64,000 nucleotides of DNA from Argyresthia goedartella (lineage: Eukaryota > Arthropoda > Insecta > Lepidoptera > Argyresthiidae). Location: the NCBI GenBank assembly GCA_949825045.1, contig OX463815.1:34897356-34961355 (forward strand), in the 5' to 3' direction. Made by a program: the position numbers and the translations under genes. The notes beneath the pieces are model-generated. The model ran no database searches and had not been told where the DNA came from. It saw nothing but the letters and a program-made list of their open reading frames with translations. Position 1 is the first letter of the stretch, and each line of letters opens with the position of its first letter. This document shows, one piece after another, positions 31,006-42,767 of this stretch.

Positions 31006-31185
31006 GGCGGCCCATACTAAGCTCAACAAGACTTGTTTTATGGGTAGTTAGTTAATAGAGATAAATACTTATTTAAATACTTACATAAGAAATATCCAAG
31101 ATTAAGAAACAAATATTCATGCTCATCACACAAACACTTGCCAGGGACGTCAGCTTCGTAGGCAGGGTCACTACCCTCTAGGCTA
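31006..31185 (-). mobile_element. SINE family A, minus strand, decayed
   Basis: It contains the reverse complement of the family head (CTTCGTAGGCAGGGTCACTA) and the body segment GCTCATCACACAAACACTTGCC. The B-box region has been lost. Confidence 0.65.
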
Positions 31186-31295
31186 AACGGTATATTTTTT
31201 TATTTTCTTAGACATTTACCGCTTATTTACTAATTTCAGGCAAATCCAGATAACTGCACCAATCCTGCACTACGTGACGCCAACATTTCCTTTTT

Positions 31296-31665
31296 AGGGC
31301 TCCGTATTCGAGGTGCCAGATGGGACCATATTACTAAGGCACCGGAGTTTGTCCGTCCATCCGTCAGCAGGCTGTTTTCTGATGGTTCAGCAAAAATAGA
31401 CTAAATAGATCAAAAGGAGGACCCCATACAAGAGAGGTATTTTAGCCCCACCCGCGCATACCATGGCTTGTTCATAACATGATTCCAATATGATTGTTGA
31501 TTACGTTGATGGTTGTTTGATATCAGTTTCGTTATCTTAGGGTTCTGGGTTTTAATCCACGTTCGGACATAAGATTATTTTCTTTTTGATTTTGTTTTAT
31601 TATTTTTAGTGGTTAAGTTTACTTGTACGATGCTACGGAACCCTTCGCGTGCCAGTCCGACCATC
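31296..31665 (+). repeat. GTTCCGTAC-ended repeat, diverged copy 2
   Basis: It begins AGGGCTCCGTATTCGAGG and ends GCTACGGAACCCTTCGCGTG. The interior is more diverged than the copies at 6851 and 54461. Confidence 0.65.
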
Positions 31666-32170
31666 AGTATCATATAATAAGAAGTTTTAATATAATAAGA
31701 AGTTCTTAGATACAAACTTAAAGTTATGATATACGTGATGATGATTATTATGCTTCACAATTAAACTATGACCGATCACTCAAACCTTAAAGTAATCTTT
31801 AAGACATATTCTTCTCAGGTTCTGCCAGAATACCCTCGTGAGTCTAGAATATACCCCCTGCTGTTTTCTATACCATTGAAAGCTACAATACTGCTTATAA
31901 TTATCGTAAATCGAATCTTTGTAAGGTTTATTTACCTGCCGATGCAGTGATCAGCAGTGATCAGAGCAACCTGCTAGATTTTATAGTTAGTAGTTTTCTA
32001 TAACTTTCCTGTGAAACGTGTTTATTTTAATTTTATTCACCATTCCAGTTTTTCCTAAGCAAAAATGATTTTTCATAACGTTATAAATGACCGCAGCTTT
32101 AAGATAAAACCGCAAAATATACTACATTTTTTATGTCTGATAGCCGAGTGCGAGTGTTGCTTAAATATAA

Positions 32171-32494
32171 AATCTACACACGTATCATAAACCCTCTTTA
32201 CTGCGTCCAAAAACCCCACGTTACGACCAGCATAATGATATACTACTTGGTAAAAACTAATTTCCTATCTGAACATTGATACATTATGACCATAAAGAAT
32301 CAATATTTCGACATATTATGACATTCCAATTTCGAAAGCCGACACCTGCCTGCGTGCCGCCCCTAGTTTGACTGTGAAGTTGGTACTACTGATCAAGCTA
32401 AACAAGTGCAGAGCAATGATAAATGCCACAATTCCGGTGTAACATGCGTTTTTGAACACATCGAAGAGAGCTTATGATATGTGTGTAGATAAAC
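32171..32494 (+). mobile_element. MITE family D, copy 1
   Basis: It opens with TCTACACACGTATCATAAACC and closes with the reverse complement pattern CTTATGATATGTGTGTAGAT. The interior has AATTTCGAAAGCCGAC and CAAGCTAAACAAGTGCAGAG. Other copies are at 41440-41693, 49378-49806, 50502-50824 and 51169-51521. It is followed at about 32510-32565 by an imperfect inverted repeat around ATAATGCCTAATT. Confidence 0.75.
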
Positions 32495-33028
32495 TATAGT
32501 ATGTTAAACTGATACATAATGCCTAATTCTGTACAGTTGTTCATAATTAGGCATTATGTATCAGTGACTACTACCAAACTACTAATACAGACGCTGTTAT
32601 CCACTCAGCTCTTTGAGGGCAACACTGGCTGTCAAACGGCAAACAGCTGATTTCACTACGTCCCTAGAAAAATTTATATTTTAATATGATTTAGTGTAAT
32701 TCTGGGCCCAATTTAGAGTTATTTTAGGATTATAGTGTAATGTTAAGTATTTATATTGTTTGCAGTGTGTTTTAGTGACGTTTACTAGTGTCTCGAAACA
32801 TGTTAAATTAGTGACCGTTGCAGTTTATAAATTTAAAAGTATTTGTTATTTCCGTACACTTTCATCGCTTTTTGTTACCTTATTGTTAAATTATTATATT
32901 TAACAACGTTTAAAATATATTTCATAGCAATTAGTGATGTGCAAACGCTGAAAAACGTTACTATTCCACGTAAGTAATTTTGCATTGTTTTGGTGTGCAA
33001 TTCCTTGATTCTTATCTCAACTGTAACC

Positions 33029-34594
33029 ATGATGACCCGCAGAGCTGCTGCTGTCGCCTCCCGACAGCAGGAAAATGACAAGCTCAAAGTTACCTTACTA
33101 GAATTAAAAAAATCAAAGGAAATGGTCACCGAATTACTCTGTGAAAGGGAGGAAAATGAGAAAGAGCTATTATCAGTACTTGAAAGTAGAGATAAGCTAA
33201 AGAAACAATTATGTGTATTAGAACAAGAATGTAGTGATGTAATTGTTGAGCGGGACAAGCTGCAGGTCACCGTAGATAGCTTCACTGTATGTAGTGCAGA
33301 GTACGAGCAAGCCCTGAAATCGATTGATTCCCTGGAGAAAGCATTGTTCAATGCCCATGAACAAATACATGCACTCCAGGAGGAGAAGGAAAACACCGCA
33401 GCGTTGCAGACCCAGAGCCTCTACAGTGAAGTCGTAGGGATCAGCCCGCAGCTGGTTACTGTTGCAACTGGAAGCCTTGATGATGTCATTGATTTAACTA
33501 ATGACACATTGCCCACATCAAGGTTATTAAGTTGCAGCAATAACAAACTGAAAAAATACATTAAAATAAATAGGTATATACGGAAAACTCAGAAATTAAT
33601 AAAACATAATAAATTGTGTACTAAAAACTTAACAGTAAGCAAGAAAAATGTAAACTTATTACATGATTTGAATATGTGTGTATTAGAATTAGAAAGTACT
33701 AAGTTTGTGTATGAAACTGACACACAAAACTTACATTTGAAAATCCAAAGCTTAGAGGATTCATTGAGATCACTAAACAGTGCATATTTGAACTCTGAGA
33801 AAGTTATAAATGAATACTCATTGGCTATGGATGATTTAATTCAAGAAATGAACCATAATTGTGAGCGGTTTGAGTCGCTGACCAACAACCATACTTGTCG
33901 CTGTGAGCAGAAAGGTGGTTGTTTGACAGCGGGCAACTCTCCGGGCTTGTGTGACAGTTTACCAACACAAGGTGTTACTGATAATAGTTCTGCCAAGTCT
34001 GATATGACCACAACACCTGATATTATAATGTACTGTGATGAGATTGGAAGTGGCATGGGCTCAGCACTCCACTCATACTCTAAGGGACATAGTGTTATTA
34101 GTGATTGCTCACCTTTTAGCACTGTAGATAATATTATAAATCAAATTTTGAATGACAGCACTATCACAGCCAGTGCCACACTGATAATTTTCATGGGCAA
34201 TAGGGGAGATGTGAACAAAAATAATTTAATAAAATTTTATGAAACATTGAATGGTCTTAGTGTGAAAAAAATTATATTGTTCACATTTCCCTACTGCAAC
34301 CAATTGACACAAAATGAAAATGTATATAGACATAATATGAATATAACTATGTACAATTTATGTACATATAATAATAAGTTTGATATTATTGACACTAACA
34401 ATTATGTTAGTAATTATTTTACTATGACTAAAGGTACATTTTACCTTTCAAATTATTGTAAACGACAAATAGCTATGTCACTTTTATATTTATATGACAT
34501 TACAGCCAAAAATTTGGCTTCTAACTCTGCTTTTACTGAGCAGCCTAATATGAATCTGGTATCAGACCAGAATAACAGGATGCATTTAAATTAG
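33029..34594 (+). CDS. LINE ORF1 protein: coiled coil plus SGNH-like C-terminal domain
   Basis: 521 residues from the ATG at 33029. Residues about 10-120 form a long charged coiled coil (REENEKELLSVLESRDKL), and a second helical segment covers about 170-270. A cysteine-rich patch (NHTCRCEQKGGC) lies near 285-300. The C-terminal part (about 375-500) has the alternating pattern of an SGNH/GDSL esterase, as found in CR1 ORF1 proteins (TLIIFMGNRGD, then KKIILFTFPYC), but the usual DxxH near the end is not present, so catalysis is doubtful. It should bind element RNA in a ribonucleoprotein particle. The frame is intact and ends at a slippery heptamer. Confidence 0.8.
   Translation: MMTRRAAAVASRQQENDKLKVTLLELKKSKEMVTELLCEREENEKELLSVLESRDKLKKQLCVLEQECSDVIVERDKLQVTVDSFTVCSAEYEQALKSIDSLEKALFNAHEQIHALQEEKENTAALQTQSLYSEVVGISPQLVTVATGSLDDVIDLTNDTLPTSRLLSCSNNKLKKYIKINRYIRKTQKLIKHNKLCTKNLTVSKKNVNLLHDLNMCVLELESTKFVYETDTQNLHLKIQSLEDSLRSLNSAYLNSEKVINEYSLAMDDLIQEMNHNCERFESLTNNHTCRCEQKGGCLTAGNSPGLCDSLPTQGVTDNSSAKSDMTTTPDIIMYCDEIGSGMGSALHSYSKGHSVISDCSPFSTVDNIINQILNDSTITASATLIIFMGNRGDVNKNNLIKFYETLNGLSVKKIILFTFPYCNQLTQNENVYRHNMNITMYNLCTYNNKFDIIDTNNYVSNYFTMTKGTFYLSNYCKRQIAMSLLYLYDITAKNLASNSAFTEQPNMNLVSDQNNRMHLN
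34585..34591 (+). promoter_or_regulatory. Candidate -1 ribosomal frameshift site TTTAAAT
   Basis: In the ORF1 frame the codons read CAT TTA AAT then the TAG stop, so T-TTA-AAT fits the X-XXY-YYZ rule exactly. Slipping back one base enters the ORF2 frame, which is open from a TAA just upstream and has no ATG before the endonuclease domain. A short possible stem (CCAGGCTCTGG) lies about 25 bases downstream. Confidence 0.65.
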
Positions 34595-37508
34595 TTCATA
34601 AGACAACAGAGGACCCAGGCTCTGGCAACATATGTTCTAGTATATTAGAAAACCCTAAGAATAAGGGAAGTTCACATGCTAAGTATATAAGCCTGGTTCA
34701 TCAGAATATTCAATGTATTAGAGGCAAAGATCTACAAATAGAGTTATTTTTAAATTGTAATAAAATTGACATTTTGTGCATAACAGAGCACTGGTTAACT
34801 ATTAATGAAATTACGTTTAGCTTTAAAGATCACCAGGTTGGTAGTTCGTTCACCAGACTTAATTCAATACATGGTGGGGCATTAATCATACTAAACAATC
34901 ATATGAAATTCAAGGAACGTAAGGACATTGTTTCCTTATCTTTTGAACGAACTATAGAACTTGCAGCTGTGGAATTAGAACAGTTCATCGTTATATGTGT
35001 CTATAGGCCACCCTTGAGCGACTTTGAAATGTTCGAGAAAATAATGGAATCCGTCCTAACTATTTCATCACACAGTACGAAACGATTAATTATATGTGGT
35101 GACTTTAATGTTAATCTGTTAGAAAGAACTACTCTCAGCGTTAGATTGATAAATCTTTTCTCATCATTTAGGCTTAGCCATTTATTTATGGAGCCAACAA
35201 GAGTGACTGCTACTAGTGCTACATGCATTGACAACATTTTTACTGATGTTATTCCAATCAGTAAAAGTGTTATCAGTGAATTGGATTCAGATCATTTAGG
35301 TCAATTATTTCAATTTGATTCTATTAGAGAACCTGTCATTAAAAAGAAAATTTCGTTTGTGCCAATAACTGCTGACCGGTTAGAAAGAATGAGATACTCT
35401 TTAGCCCAGGAACTACCGTTTTTGGCTGCTGAACAGTCTCCTAATATAATGTATAACTTATTCTTTGAAACCTTTATGAAACAGTACAGCGCGATATTCA
35501 CTTCAAAATCGGTTGTGGTTTGTGGTTCAAACGACTTTAGTACGTGGGCTACTGCAGAGTTGCATAAACGCAGGCAAGCATTGTATGCATTGTATGAGGA
35601 ACGACGGTTCAACATGAGTGACGAATTTAAAGAACAAGTCAAACAGTTCTCCAAACAATTTAAATTAGACTTAGAAACGTAATTTTCTGAGTAGTAAAAT
35701 TAAGAATAGTTCCGATGTTATAAAAACGACTTGGAAAATAATTAATGAGGAGGCCGGTCGTAGTAAAAAAGCGAGTCACGATTACGAACTAAAAATCAAT
35801 GGACAGCTTACGAGTTCTAGCTTAGAAGTTGCAACTGAATTTGAATCGTTTTTTACTGATGCACCGGCTTCCACGACTAAGTATTTAAATTCGTCACCTT
35901 TGTCTGCTGTTGCAATATTAAAAGATAATGTCTCAGAGTGTGCTTCATACTTGAATTTTAAGCACGTCACAAGTTCAGATGTCGTAAAGGCATTTAAATT
36001 GATAAATGTTAAGAAAACGAATGATCTTTGGGGACTCTCTGTTCACGTCGTTAAATCCCTGATCGAATTAATTGCACCTGACCTAGCGGTCATTTTCAAC
36101 AATTGTATAGACTGCGGTGAATTTCCTGATTTAATGAAACAAAGTAAGATAATTCCCCTCTTCAAAGCAGGTAGTACTCAAGACCCCACCAATTTCAGAC
36201 CTATATCAATACTACCAACTTTTAGTAAAATTTTTGAGAAATTAATCTTATCACAGCTATTACATCATTTTGAATCAAATAAGCTAATGCATAACAAACA
36301 GTTTGGATTCACTCGCGGTCGTTCAACAACAGATGCCGGAATTCAGTTCATTGAAAGTATTTTTGATGCCTGGGAAGAGTCACAAGATGCCCTAGGCATT
36401 TTTTGTGACTTATCTAAGGCTTTTGATTGCGTTTGTCATGAAACAAATTATCAGGAAATTACATCATTATGGAGTTAGAGACACGTCATTGAATTTGTTA
36501 AAATCTTATCTGAACGGAAGAATACAAAGGGTAGACGTAAACGGAGAACGATCACCAGGATCATTGGTTTCTTTGGGCGTGCCACAGGGCTCTATATTGG
36601 GACCCTTCCTATTCCTCATCTATATAAACGACTTACCCTATCTAGGAAGGGACTGTCATGATATGGTACTGTTTGCTGATGACACCTCGCTTATTTTTAA
36701 AACAAAGCGAAACCAACACGCTAATGATGATCACGTGAACAATACCATATCAAGAGTGGTAAATTGGTTTAATGTTAATAATTTGCTATTAAATGAGAAA
36801 AAGACTAAATGTGTTAAGTTTCTTACTACTAACGTTAAAAATAATCAGACATGTATAACAATTAAAAATGAGGAATTGGAATTGGTAACCAGCACAGTGT
36901 TTCTAGGTATAACGTTGGATTCCAAACTCCAATGGGGTCCACATATTGATAAGCTATCGAACAGACTGAGCTCTGCAGCTTTTGCATGCAGGAAAATCCG
37001 TCACTTGACAGATTTAAAAACAGCCAGATTAGTTTATTTTAGTTATTTTCATAGTATTATGTCCTACGGTATTCTGCTCTGGGGCAGTGCTGCTGACATA
37101 AATACTATTTTTGTGCTGCAGAAGCGGGCTGTTCGTGCGATTTATAAAATGAATAATAGAGATTCTCTTAGAAATAAGTTTAAAGAAGTAAATATATTGA
37201 CAGTCCATAGTCAATATATTTACGAGAATATTATGTATGTCCATAAGAACATTGTTAACTTTCGAAGAAACTGTGATATACATAACTTTAATACTAGAAA
37301 CAAGGACAAACTTGCAGTGCCCACTACTCGGCTCCATAAAATAAAAAACTCGTTCAAGGGTAATTGTGTAAGATTTTACAATAAACTCCCAAGCACTTTG
37401 ACAGATCTATCAATTAATAAGTTCAAGAAATACATCAAGCAAAGGCTTATTTCTAAAGCTTACTACAGTATTAAAGAGTACATAGACGATAAAAATGCTT
37501 GGGACTGA
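34595..37508 (+). pseudogene. LINE ORF2: endonuclease and reverse transcriptase, broken by two frameshifts
   Basis: The -1 frame relative to ORF1 runs from about 34571 to 35682 and encodes an APE-type endonuclease (LVHQNIQCI, ITEHWL, VYRPPLSDFE, ICGDFNVNLL, and SDHLG near the end). The RT lies in a second frame (about 35690-36440, with IIPLFKAGS, NFRPISILPT and LSKAFDCV) and a third (about 36440-37508, with VPQGSILGPFLF, catalytic FADD and the thumb). The breaks are near 35680 and 36440. There is no ATG at the expected N-terminus. The copy cannot make full ORF2 protein, though each domain is otherwise well preserved, so inactivation is recent. Confidence 0.9.
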
Positions 37509-37905
37509 ATTGTTCTAATTAATTGTGAGCATCCTCACTGCCAGAGTTTCTTTTACTGGACACTTGGAGGCCTTTTACACCTCCAAAGATTAATTTAATT
37601 ATACAACTCTTGACTGTGGGGACCATTTACATCTCCTATCATCATTGTATTATTCACTAAAGAGACTATACATATCTGTTATTTATATTTTAATTATTTT
37701 ATTATGACATTTGAGACTCTTTACATCTCTCAGAAACAATAATTAAGTACTTTTTTTTTCTGATAATATGATACAAATAATAATACCAAATGTAATAATA
37801 AGTAATACCAAATCTGTAAAAAATGAAATGAAATGACATGTGAAAGTGCCCTTGTGGCCTATTTACAGAATAAACGTTTTGAGTTTTGAGTTTTGAGTTT
37901 TGATA

Positions 37906-40490
37906 ATTTTTCATAGGTTTTGAACTTAGCATAAGGTTCAAAATCGCGGGTCATTTTTTGTCTACCCACAGACGAGTGGTTATTTCCCGAACGAGACAGC
38001 GACTTTGAGTGTCCGTTAAACTTGAGTTGTCGGTTGGGCATTCGGGCCAGCTTATTTTGATCACCAACATTATCAGTCCAAATAAGAAAATTACAAAATT
38101 ACAGTAGCCCAGCAGTACAAAAGCAACCCTATTTATTTTATTTTATTTTGTTAGGGAAACTTACAGTTAAAGTACAGGTTACAACGGATAAGTATACAAT
38201 TGAGTAGGACTAAGCCATTTAGAAAGAATACATAGTCTTGATATTTACGATTAAATACCTGTTAGAGTGCACTTTTACAATATAAATAAAGGTAAGTTAG
38301 TAAAAAAAGTATAACAGCTTATTACATATGGTTAGTAAGGGAAATGCCAAACTGCTAGTAAAGTTTCTGGTAAATGGTATAAGTACATAAGTAATGATGT
38401 AATGATTTTTAATTGTTGCTTGGAAACATGCCTCATAACTCCATTTATAGGGCTATAGCAAACACACAAAAAAAAAAGAAGTTAACGCCATTCAACATAT
38501 ATTTCGCAAAGTTAATGTTAATACCTAGTACGACCCACATCACAAGCGAGAGGAGAAAAGGTCGTCTGCTAAATAATTAGGCGGCAAATTTTGGACAAGG
38601 GTCATTGTGACGTTATGCTTTTTCCGGGTGTATTTTCACGGCTGATGCGATTTTGATGTCGCTGTCGTTTGACGACCCAACCGGGATTGTGGGCTGATAA
38701 TTAATTTTGAATGACCTCTTCTTCCGTGATAAAAAAACAAACAGAAGGGTTTAACAGCTTAAATAAAATATAGCGCGTAATAAAACATACCATAGACGAG
38801 AAATTATGAAAATTCAATCATATTTTTTTCTCTGTTGCAGTCGTGATAGGCTAACCCCCTGTCTAGTAAAATGCACTATCAAATAACTGGCCTAACGTGG
38901 GCACTACATTATTGAAGTTCTGTATCTTCTTAGATCACATACAGGTACCAACAGAAAACTGTAGGTATAATTACTACGATATCTAATATTTCATAATTAA
39001 TAATTTCTTAATTGTACTGCAATGTTTGTAAAAATACCATCTTTCCATAACTCAAAAACGTAGCCAAGCAAACAACAAGCAGCCAATCCAACCGTAAATC
39101 ATAATTATTCCTACATTCCACATGTGTGGATAATTTTTTGGATATTAATTTCCATTGGTATATTTCTTCCGTAATAAGGGGCAAGCCGGCACGGTGTCGC
39201 ACCATATGTATCCAATTACTCTACAGCTCTAATAAGCGTGAGAAGTCGACCCGGTGAAGTTTTACTATTAATTTTAATTATAGAAGTTTCTAGAGAGTTG
39301 TCGGAACTTAGATCAGATCGGATATAGATTACGTACATTTTTTATATACGTACATGGTGAGATGGTCCATCTTTACTGATTTGTTGGGTTCCGTACCTAA
39401 AAAGGTAAAAAAGAATCCCTTATAGGACCACTCGCGTGTCCGTCCGTCCGTCTGTAACAGGCACGAGGTAAAGTCTTGAAATCTCCTGCAAAAATACTTA
39501 TCCTGATAACCGGAACATAAACAACAAAAAAGTGTAGGGTTCAAAAGACGAAACCAAAAAATTAAACACCGTAATATGTAACTTAGGGTATCGTTAAAAG
39601 GGCCCTTTATAAACTTTAAAAAAATATTTTTCTTTAATTTTTGTTTTGATAACTTCAGAAGTTACGATCATAAAAGTGCAAAAATTAACATTCCTTTAGG
39701 TAAAATGGGGTTATTCAGTCAACGTATGTAATTGTTTTGTATGGTTTAAATATGACTACACCTTTATAAAACACCCACATGGTTTGTATTGTAATTACTT
39801 AACTAATTAAGTATCTTTATTTTTGATATCTCCTTACGATTTTTGTATAGAAGTGTTGAATCATCCGGACTGTCCGAATCTGACAAGTTTGTTCGCTTCG
39901 CTCGATTAGTCGTAACAGAGGCATATAGAATGCATTTCAGCTTTAAAATCCCTTCGCCTTTAAGTTGGCTGTAGTGGACAACCGTCAACTGTCACAAATA
40001 AAATGGGCAATTATCCGGTTGCCAGGTTCACAGTCTACAACTTCGGCACAATTCGAAACACGTTAATTATGTACAAATGGTACTTACGAGTAACGGCAAC
40101 GTATATGGACACATAAAGAATGAGTTAGTTATGATATTTTGTTGTATGGATGTTTTTTTTTTTACATCATGGGAATAATTGCACACCTTACTCGTCGCAA
40201 TCCGTAGGTTTAGGTGTTACCGGGATAATTTGTTTATCAGAAGTGTTTCACAAAATGGCCGCCGATGAAATTGGTTCCATAGCTGTCTCAAACGATCTAC
40301 TTCCATATTCGGATTGAGTTTGGAATTGGGTTTTGCCAAAATGGCGCCGCGGCTGTTTATTTTACTTTTCCAATTGCAATTCGAATGTGACGATGCAATT
40401 TTCGTTGCGTATTCAAAATGGAATTAAACTTCTGACGTGATTCTGCAGATGAGCTGGCAGAGGCACAGACGGCAGCTTTTCTGTTATATA
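37906..40490. other. Gene-free stretch with old repeat fragments
   Basis: 37940-38050 resembles 8035-8130. A diverged GTTCCGTACC-family fragment lies at 39385-39545 (GGGTTCCGTACC and TCCGTCCGTCCGTCTG). The minus-strand 65- and 71-codon frames here lie in repeats and are not supported as genes. Confidence 0.4.
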
Positions 40491-40675
40491 AACATTTACA
40501 TTTATATACAAGCACATTCTTTGCTTCTGGGAACCAGAAACAGCGACGTCACAAACATGAAAACGTCCAAGTCATGTTGTTTTTTTATTTCTCCCCAGCC
40601 AGGCTTCGAACTAGGGACCTCTCGCTTGGGAAGCGCAGCCTGGACCGCAACACCACAGAGGTCGTCGAATATACA
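40491..40675 (-). mobile_element. tRNA-headed SINE, family B, minus strand
   Basis: The reverse complement of the family B head is visible (CCCCAGCCAGGCTTCGAACT, a decayed B box, and CGCTTGGGAAGCGCAG). It is preceded by the body with CTTCTGGGAACCAGAAACAGCGACGTCAC. Confidence 0.7.
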
Positions 40676-40782
40676 GTACATTTTTGATTTTAAATATTAA
40701 CAAGAACAGAGGTTTTTTTTTGTAGTTCTTACAACAGTAACGGTCTTCCGTTGTTATTGCTACAGACATAATATGCACATGT

Positions 40783-41085
40783 CACCGTAAGATAGACAAC
40801 ACCGTTTGTTGATAAACTAACGCGTTAGTTGATCAACTATCGAAAGATAGTAAACCAGACCGACAGGGCTTAGAATTTACGTTTTTTTGGTTCTTACATG
40901 TAACCTAACACGAAGCCTTTTCTGGGGCTTCGCTGCGCTCGCCCCCTCTAGTCTTCACCTAAGCTACCGCAGTGTTTGCCCTGGTATTTCGTTTGCAATT
41001 AAAGTTTAAACCAGTTTACTATTTAAAAATTTTAACCGTTAGTTTATCAACTAACGCGTCATATAGTAAGCATGTACGAGTACAT
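40783..41085. mobile_element. MITE family C, copy 1
   Basis: It starts TGTCACCGTAAGATAGACA and includes AACTAACGCGTTAGTTGAT, the conserved core CCTAACACGAAG...CTTCGCTGCGCTCGCCCCCT, and CTTCACCTAAGCTACCGCAG. It ends in an inverted GTTAGTTTATCAACTAACGC block. Fragments of the core recur at 52660-52760, 54060-54160, 56650-56760 and 58430-58510. Confidence 0.75.
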
Positions 41086-41439
41086 ATGTACATCGTTCTA
41101 GGTACCTAGTTAAACATGTATTACGATGTAAAGGATTGGCAAGCCTAACTTTGTATATGCCATAGGTAGTGTCAGATGCACAGAAGCAATAAAAATCCTC
41201 AAATGCTTCAAATGGGAACGCATTAAAAACATAACATTTGGCTATTAGAGTTTAATCTCAAACACCGTGGATATTCGTGCAAAATAAAACCCAAAATTAC
41301 GAACCCCTTTCTATTAAAAAATCAACACGTCCCTTCCTTTTAATAAATAAATATGACGGAGGGCTGTGGTGATATTTTAGGCCAATTTCAAACCCTACTG
41401 AACCTTTCCTGTATCATTATATATGCTATACACTATATA
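41086..41439. other. Gene-free stretch
   Basis: AT-rich, no supported feature. Confidence 0.4.
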
Positions 41440-41693
41440 TAAATTTTCTGTAAGTTGTTTTCTTATCAGAATATTGATCATTATGACCATAATGTACAAA
41501 AATTTGTCAAATTATGACATTCAAATTTCGAACGCCGACGCCCGCATGCGTGCCGCCCCTAATTTGTCGGTGAAGTTGGTACCTACTACTGAACAAGCCA
41601 AACAACTGCAGAGCAATGATCAATGCCACAATTCCGGTTGAACATGCGGTCCCTGAACACATCAAAGAGAGCTTATGATATGTGTATAGATAA
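41440..41693 (+). mobile_element. MITE family D, left-truncated copy 2
   Basis: The interior (ACATTCAAATTTCGAACGCC and CAAACAACTGCAGAGCAATG) and the right end (TTATGATATGTGTATAGATA) match the family. The left end is missing or replaced. The following 41694-41830 holds the family's common right flank with a hairpin (GAAACTCGCCTTCGGCTCGTTTC region). Confidence 0.7.
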
Positions 41694-42602
41694 ACTAGTG
41701 TATGTAACTGTACATAATTTGGCATTAAAACTTTCGAGTGATATTATTATGAAACTCGCCTTCGGCTCGTTTCATAAACCCACTCTCGAGTATTAATGCC
41801 CTCGATTATGTAGCAGTCTCATAAACTACTATTTTTGTTGTTTCGAAAATGCTCTTGTATCAGTTTTGAACTCATTGCAATCATGAAATATTTGTGCTAC
41901 AGCTATTTTTGGAGGAGGAGGTTCTCAATTCGTCTGTTTAGTTTGTGTGTTTGTTACGCGATTGCTGCGTCAATTATGAACCGATTTTGATGATTCTTCT
42001 TCTGATTGGTAGGTCATACTTTAGAGGTGTTCATATACAAATTTTATTAAAATTGATTCAGCGCCTTTCAAAAAAATTAACAAATACAAAAAATATACAC
42101 AGATGAAGTTTTGGTTTGTGGTTCCGTGCAACAAAAGTTTTGATGGGGACAGACTTTTCATGTACACAGACTTCATTCGTATTCCAACCAGGGAGGTTGA
42201 AATAGGACTTGAACTTGAAGTCGGTTTTTTTATCTTTTAAACTTGGTGAATTATTAAACTTCCTTGTTGGTCATTACCACAATACCGCTACCTGATAAGT
42301 AACATATCGATCAATCATTAATTTCCGCAAAGTGCTAATTAATCACACTGTGTGTTAAAACGTACGAAGTCCGCCATATTTGTGCGAAAACCTCATTTGA
42401 GAACCAATTAATCTGACCCGTTAAAATCCTTTTAAATTCGCCCAAGTACGCGCGGAGTGTCCAATAAATCTTGGTCTCCAATAAATGGCCAGCACCATTC
42501 GAAGGTGCAATTAAAGCTTCAAGATTAAACTGGGTATCATCCATTTGAGGTCCAGTTTCATTAGTTCGGGCTGTATCTGGGATTATATGATATTGATGAA
42601 CA
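41694..42602. other. Gene-free stretch
   Basis: Contains the hairpin flank noted for the preceding element and otherwise nothing assignable. The minus-strand frame 42335-42730 is partly an artefact of the 24-bp repeat. Confidence 0.4.
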
Positions 42603-42698
42603 TACTGCCGGCGCTGTGAATACTGATACTGCCGGTGCTGTGAATACTGATACTGCCGGCGCTGTGAATACTGATACTGCCGGCGCTGTGAATACTGA
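42603..42698. repeat. 24-bp minisatellite, four units
   Basis: TACTGCCGGCGCTGTGAATA with four further bases is repeated four times with a single substitution. Because 24 is a multiple of three it gives an in-frame YQYSQRRQ-type repeat in a minus-strand frame, which I do not regard as a gene. Confidence 0.9.
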
Positions 42699-42767
42699 TA
42701 CAGACTGTACTGTTGCGGCTTGTAATGCATTCTAATCGAACATTATAATTTAACGTCTTTATGATAT

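Larger units (their letters stand above)
32590..37905 (+). mobile_element. Near full-length non-LTR retrotransposon (LINE) with ORF1 and ORF2
   Basis: A roughly 430-bp 5' leader, an intact ORF1 and an ORF2 with endonuclease and reverse transcriptase domains are followed by a 390-bp 3' UTR that ends in a GTTTTGA tandem tail (37878-37905). The overall shape and the RT C-terminus (LQKRAVRAIY, IHNFNTRNKD, FYNKLPS) fit the CR1/jockey group. The exact 5' end is a guess, taken where sequence similarity to nearby MITEs stops. Two frameshifts in ORF2 make this copy inactive. Confidence 0.88.

Noticed and set aside
39008..39544. Two short minus-strand ORFs
   Set aside because: They overlap a decayed GTTCCGTAC-family repeat and have no protein-like features.
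42335..42730. 131-codon minus-strand ORF rich in Q, Y, S and R
   Set aside because: A third of it is a 24-bp minisatellite; the rest has no recognisable features.
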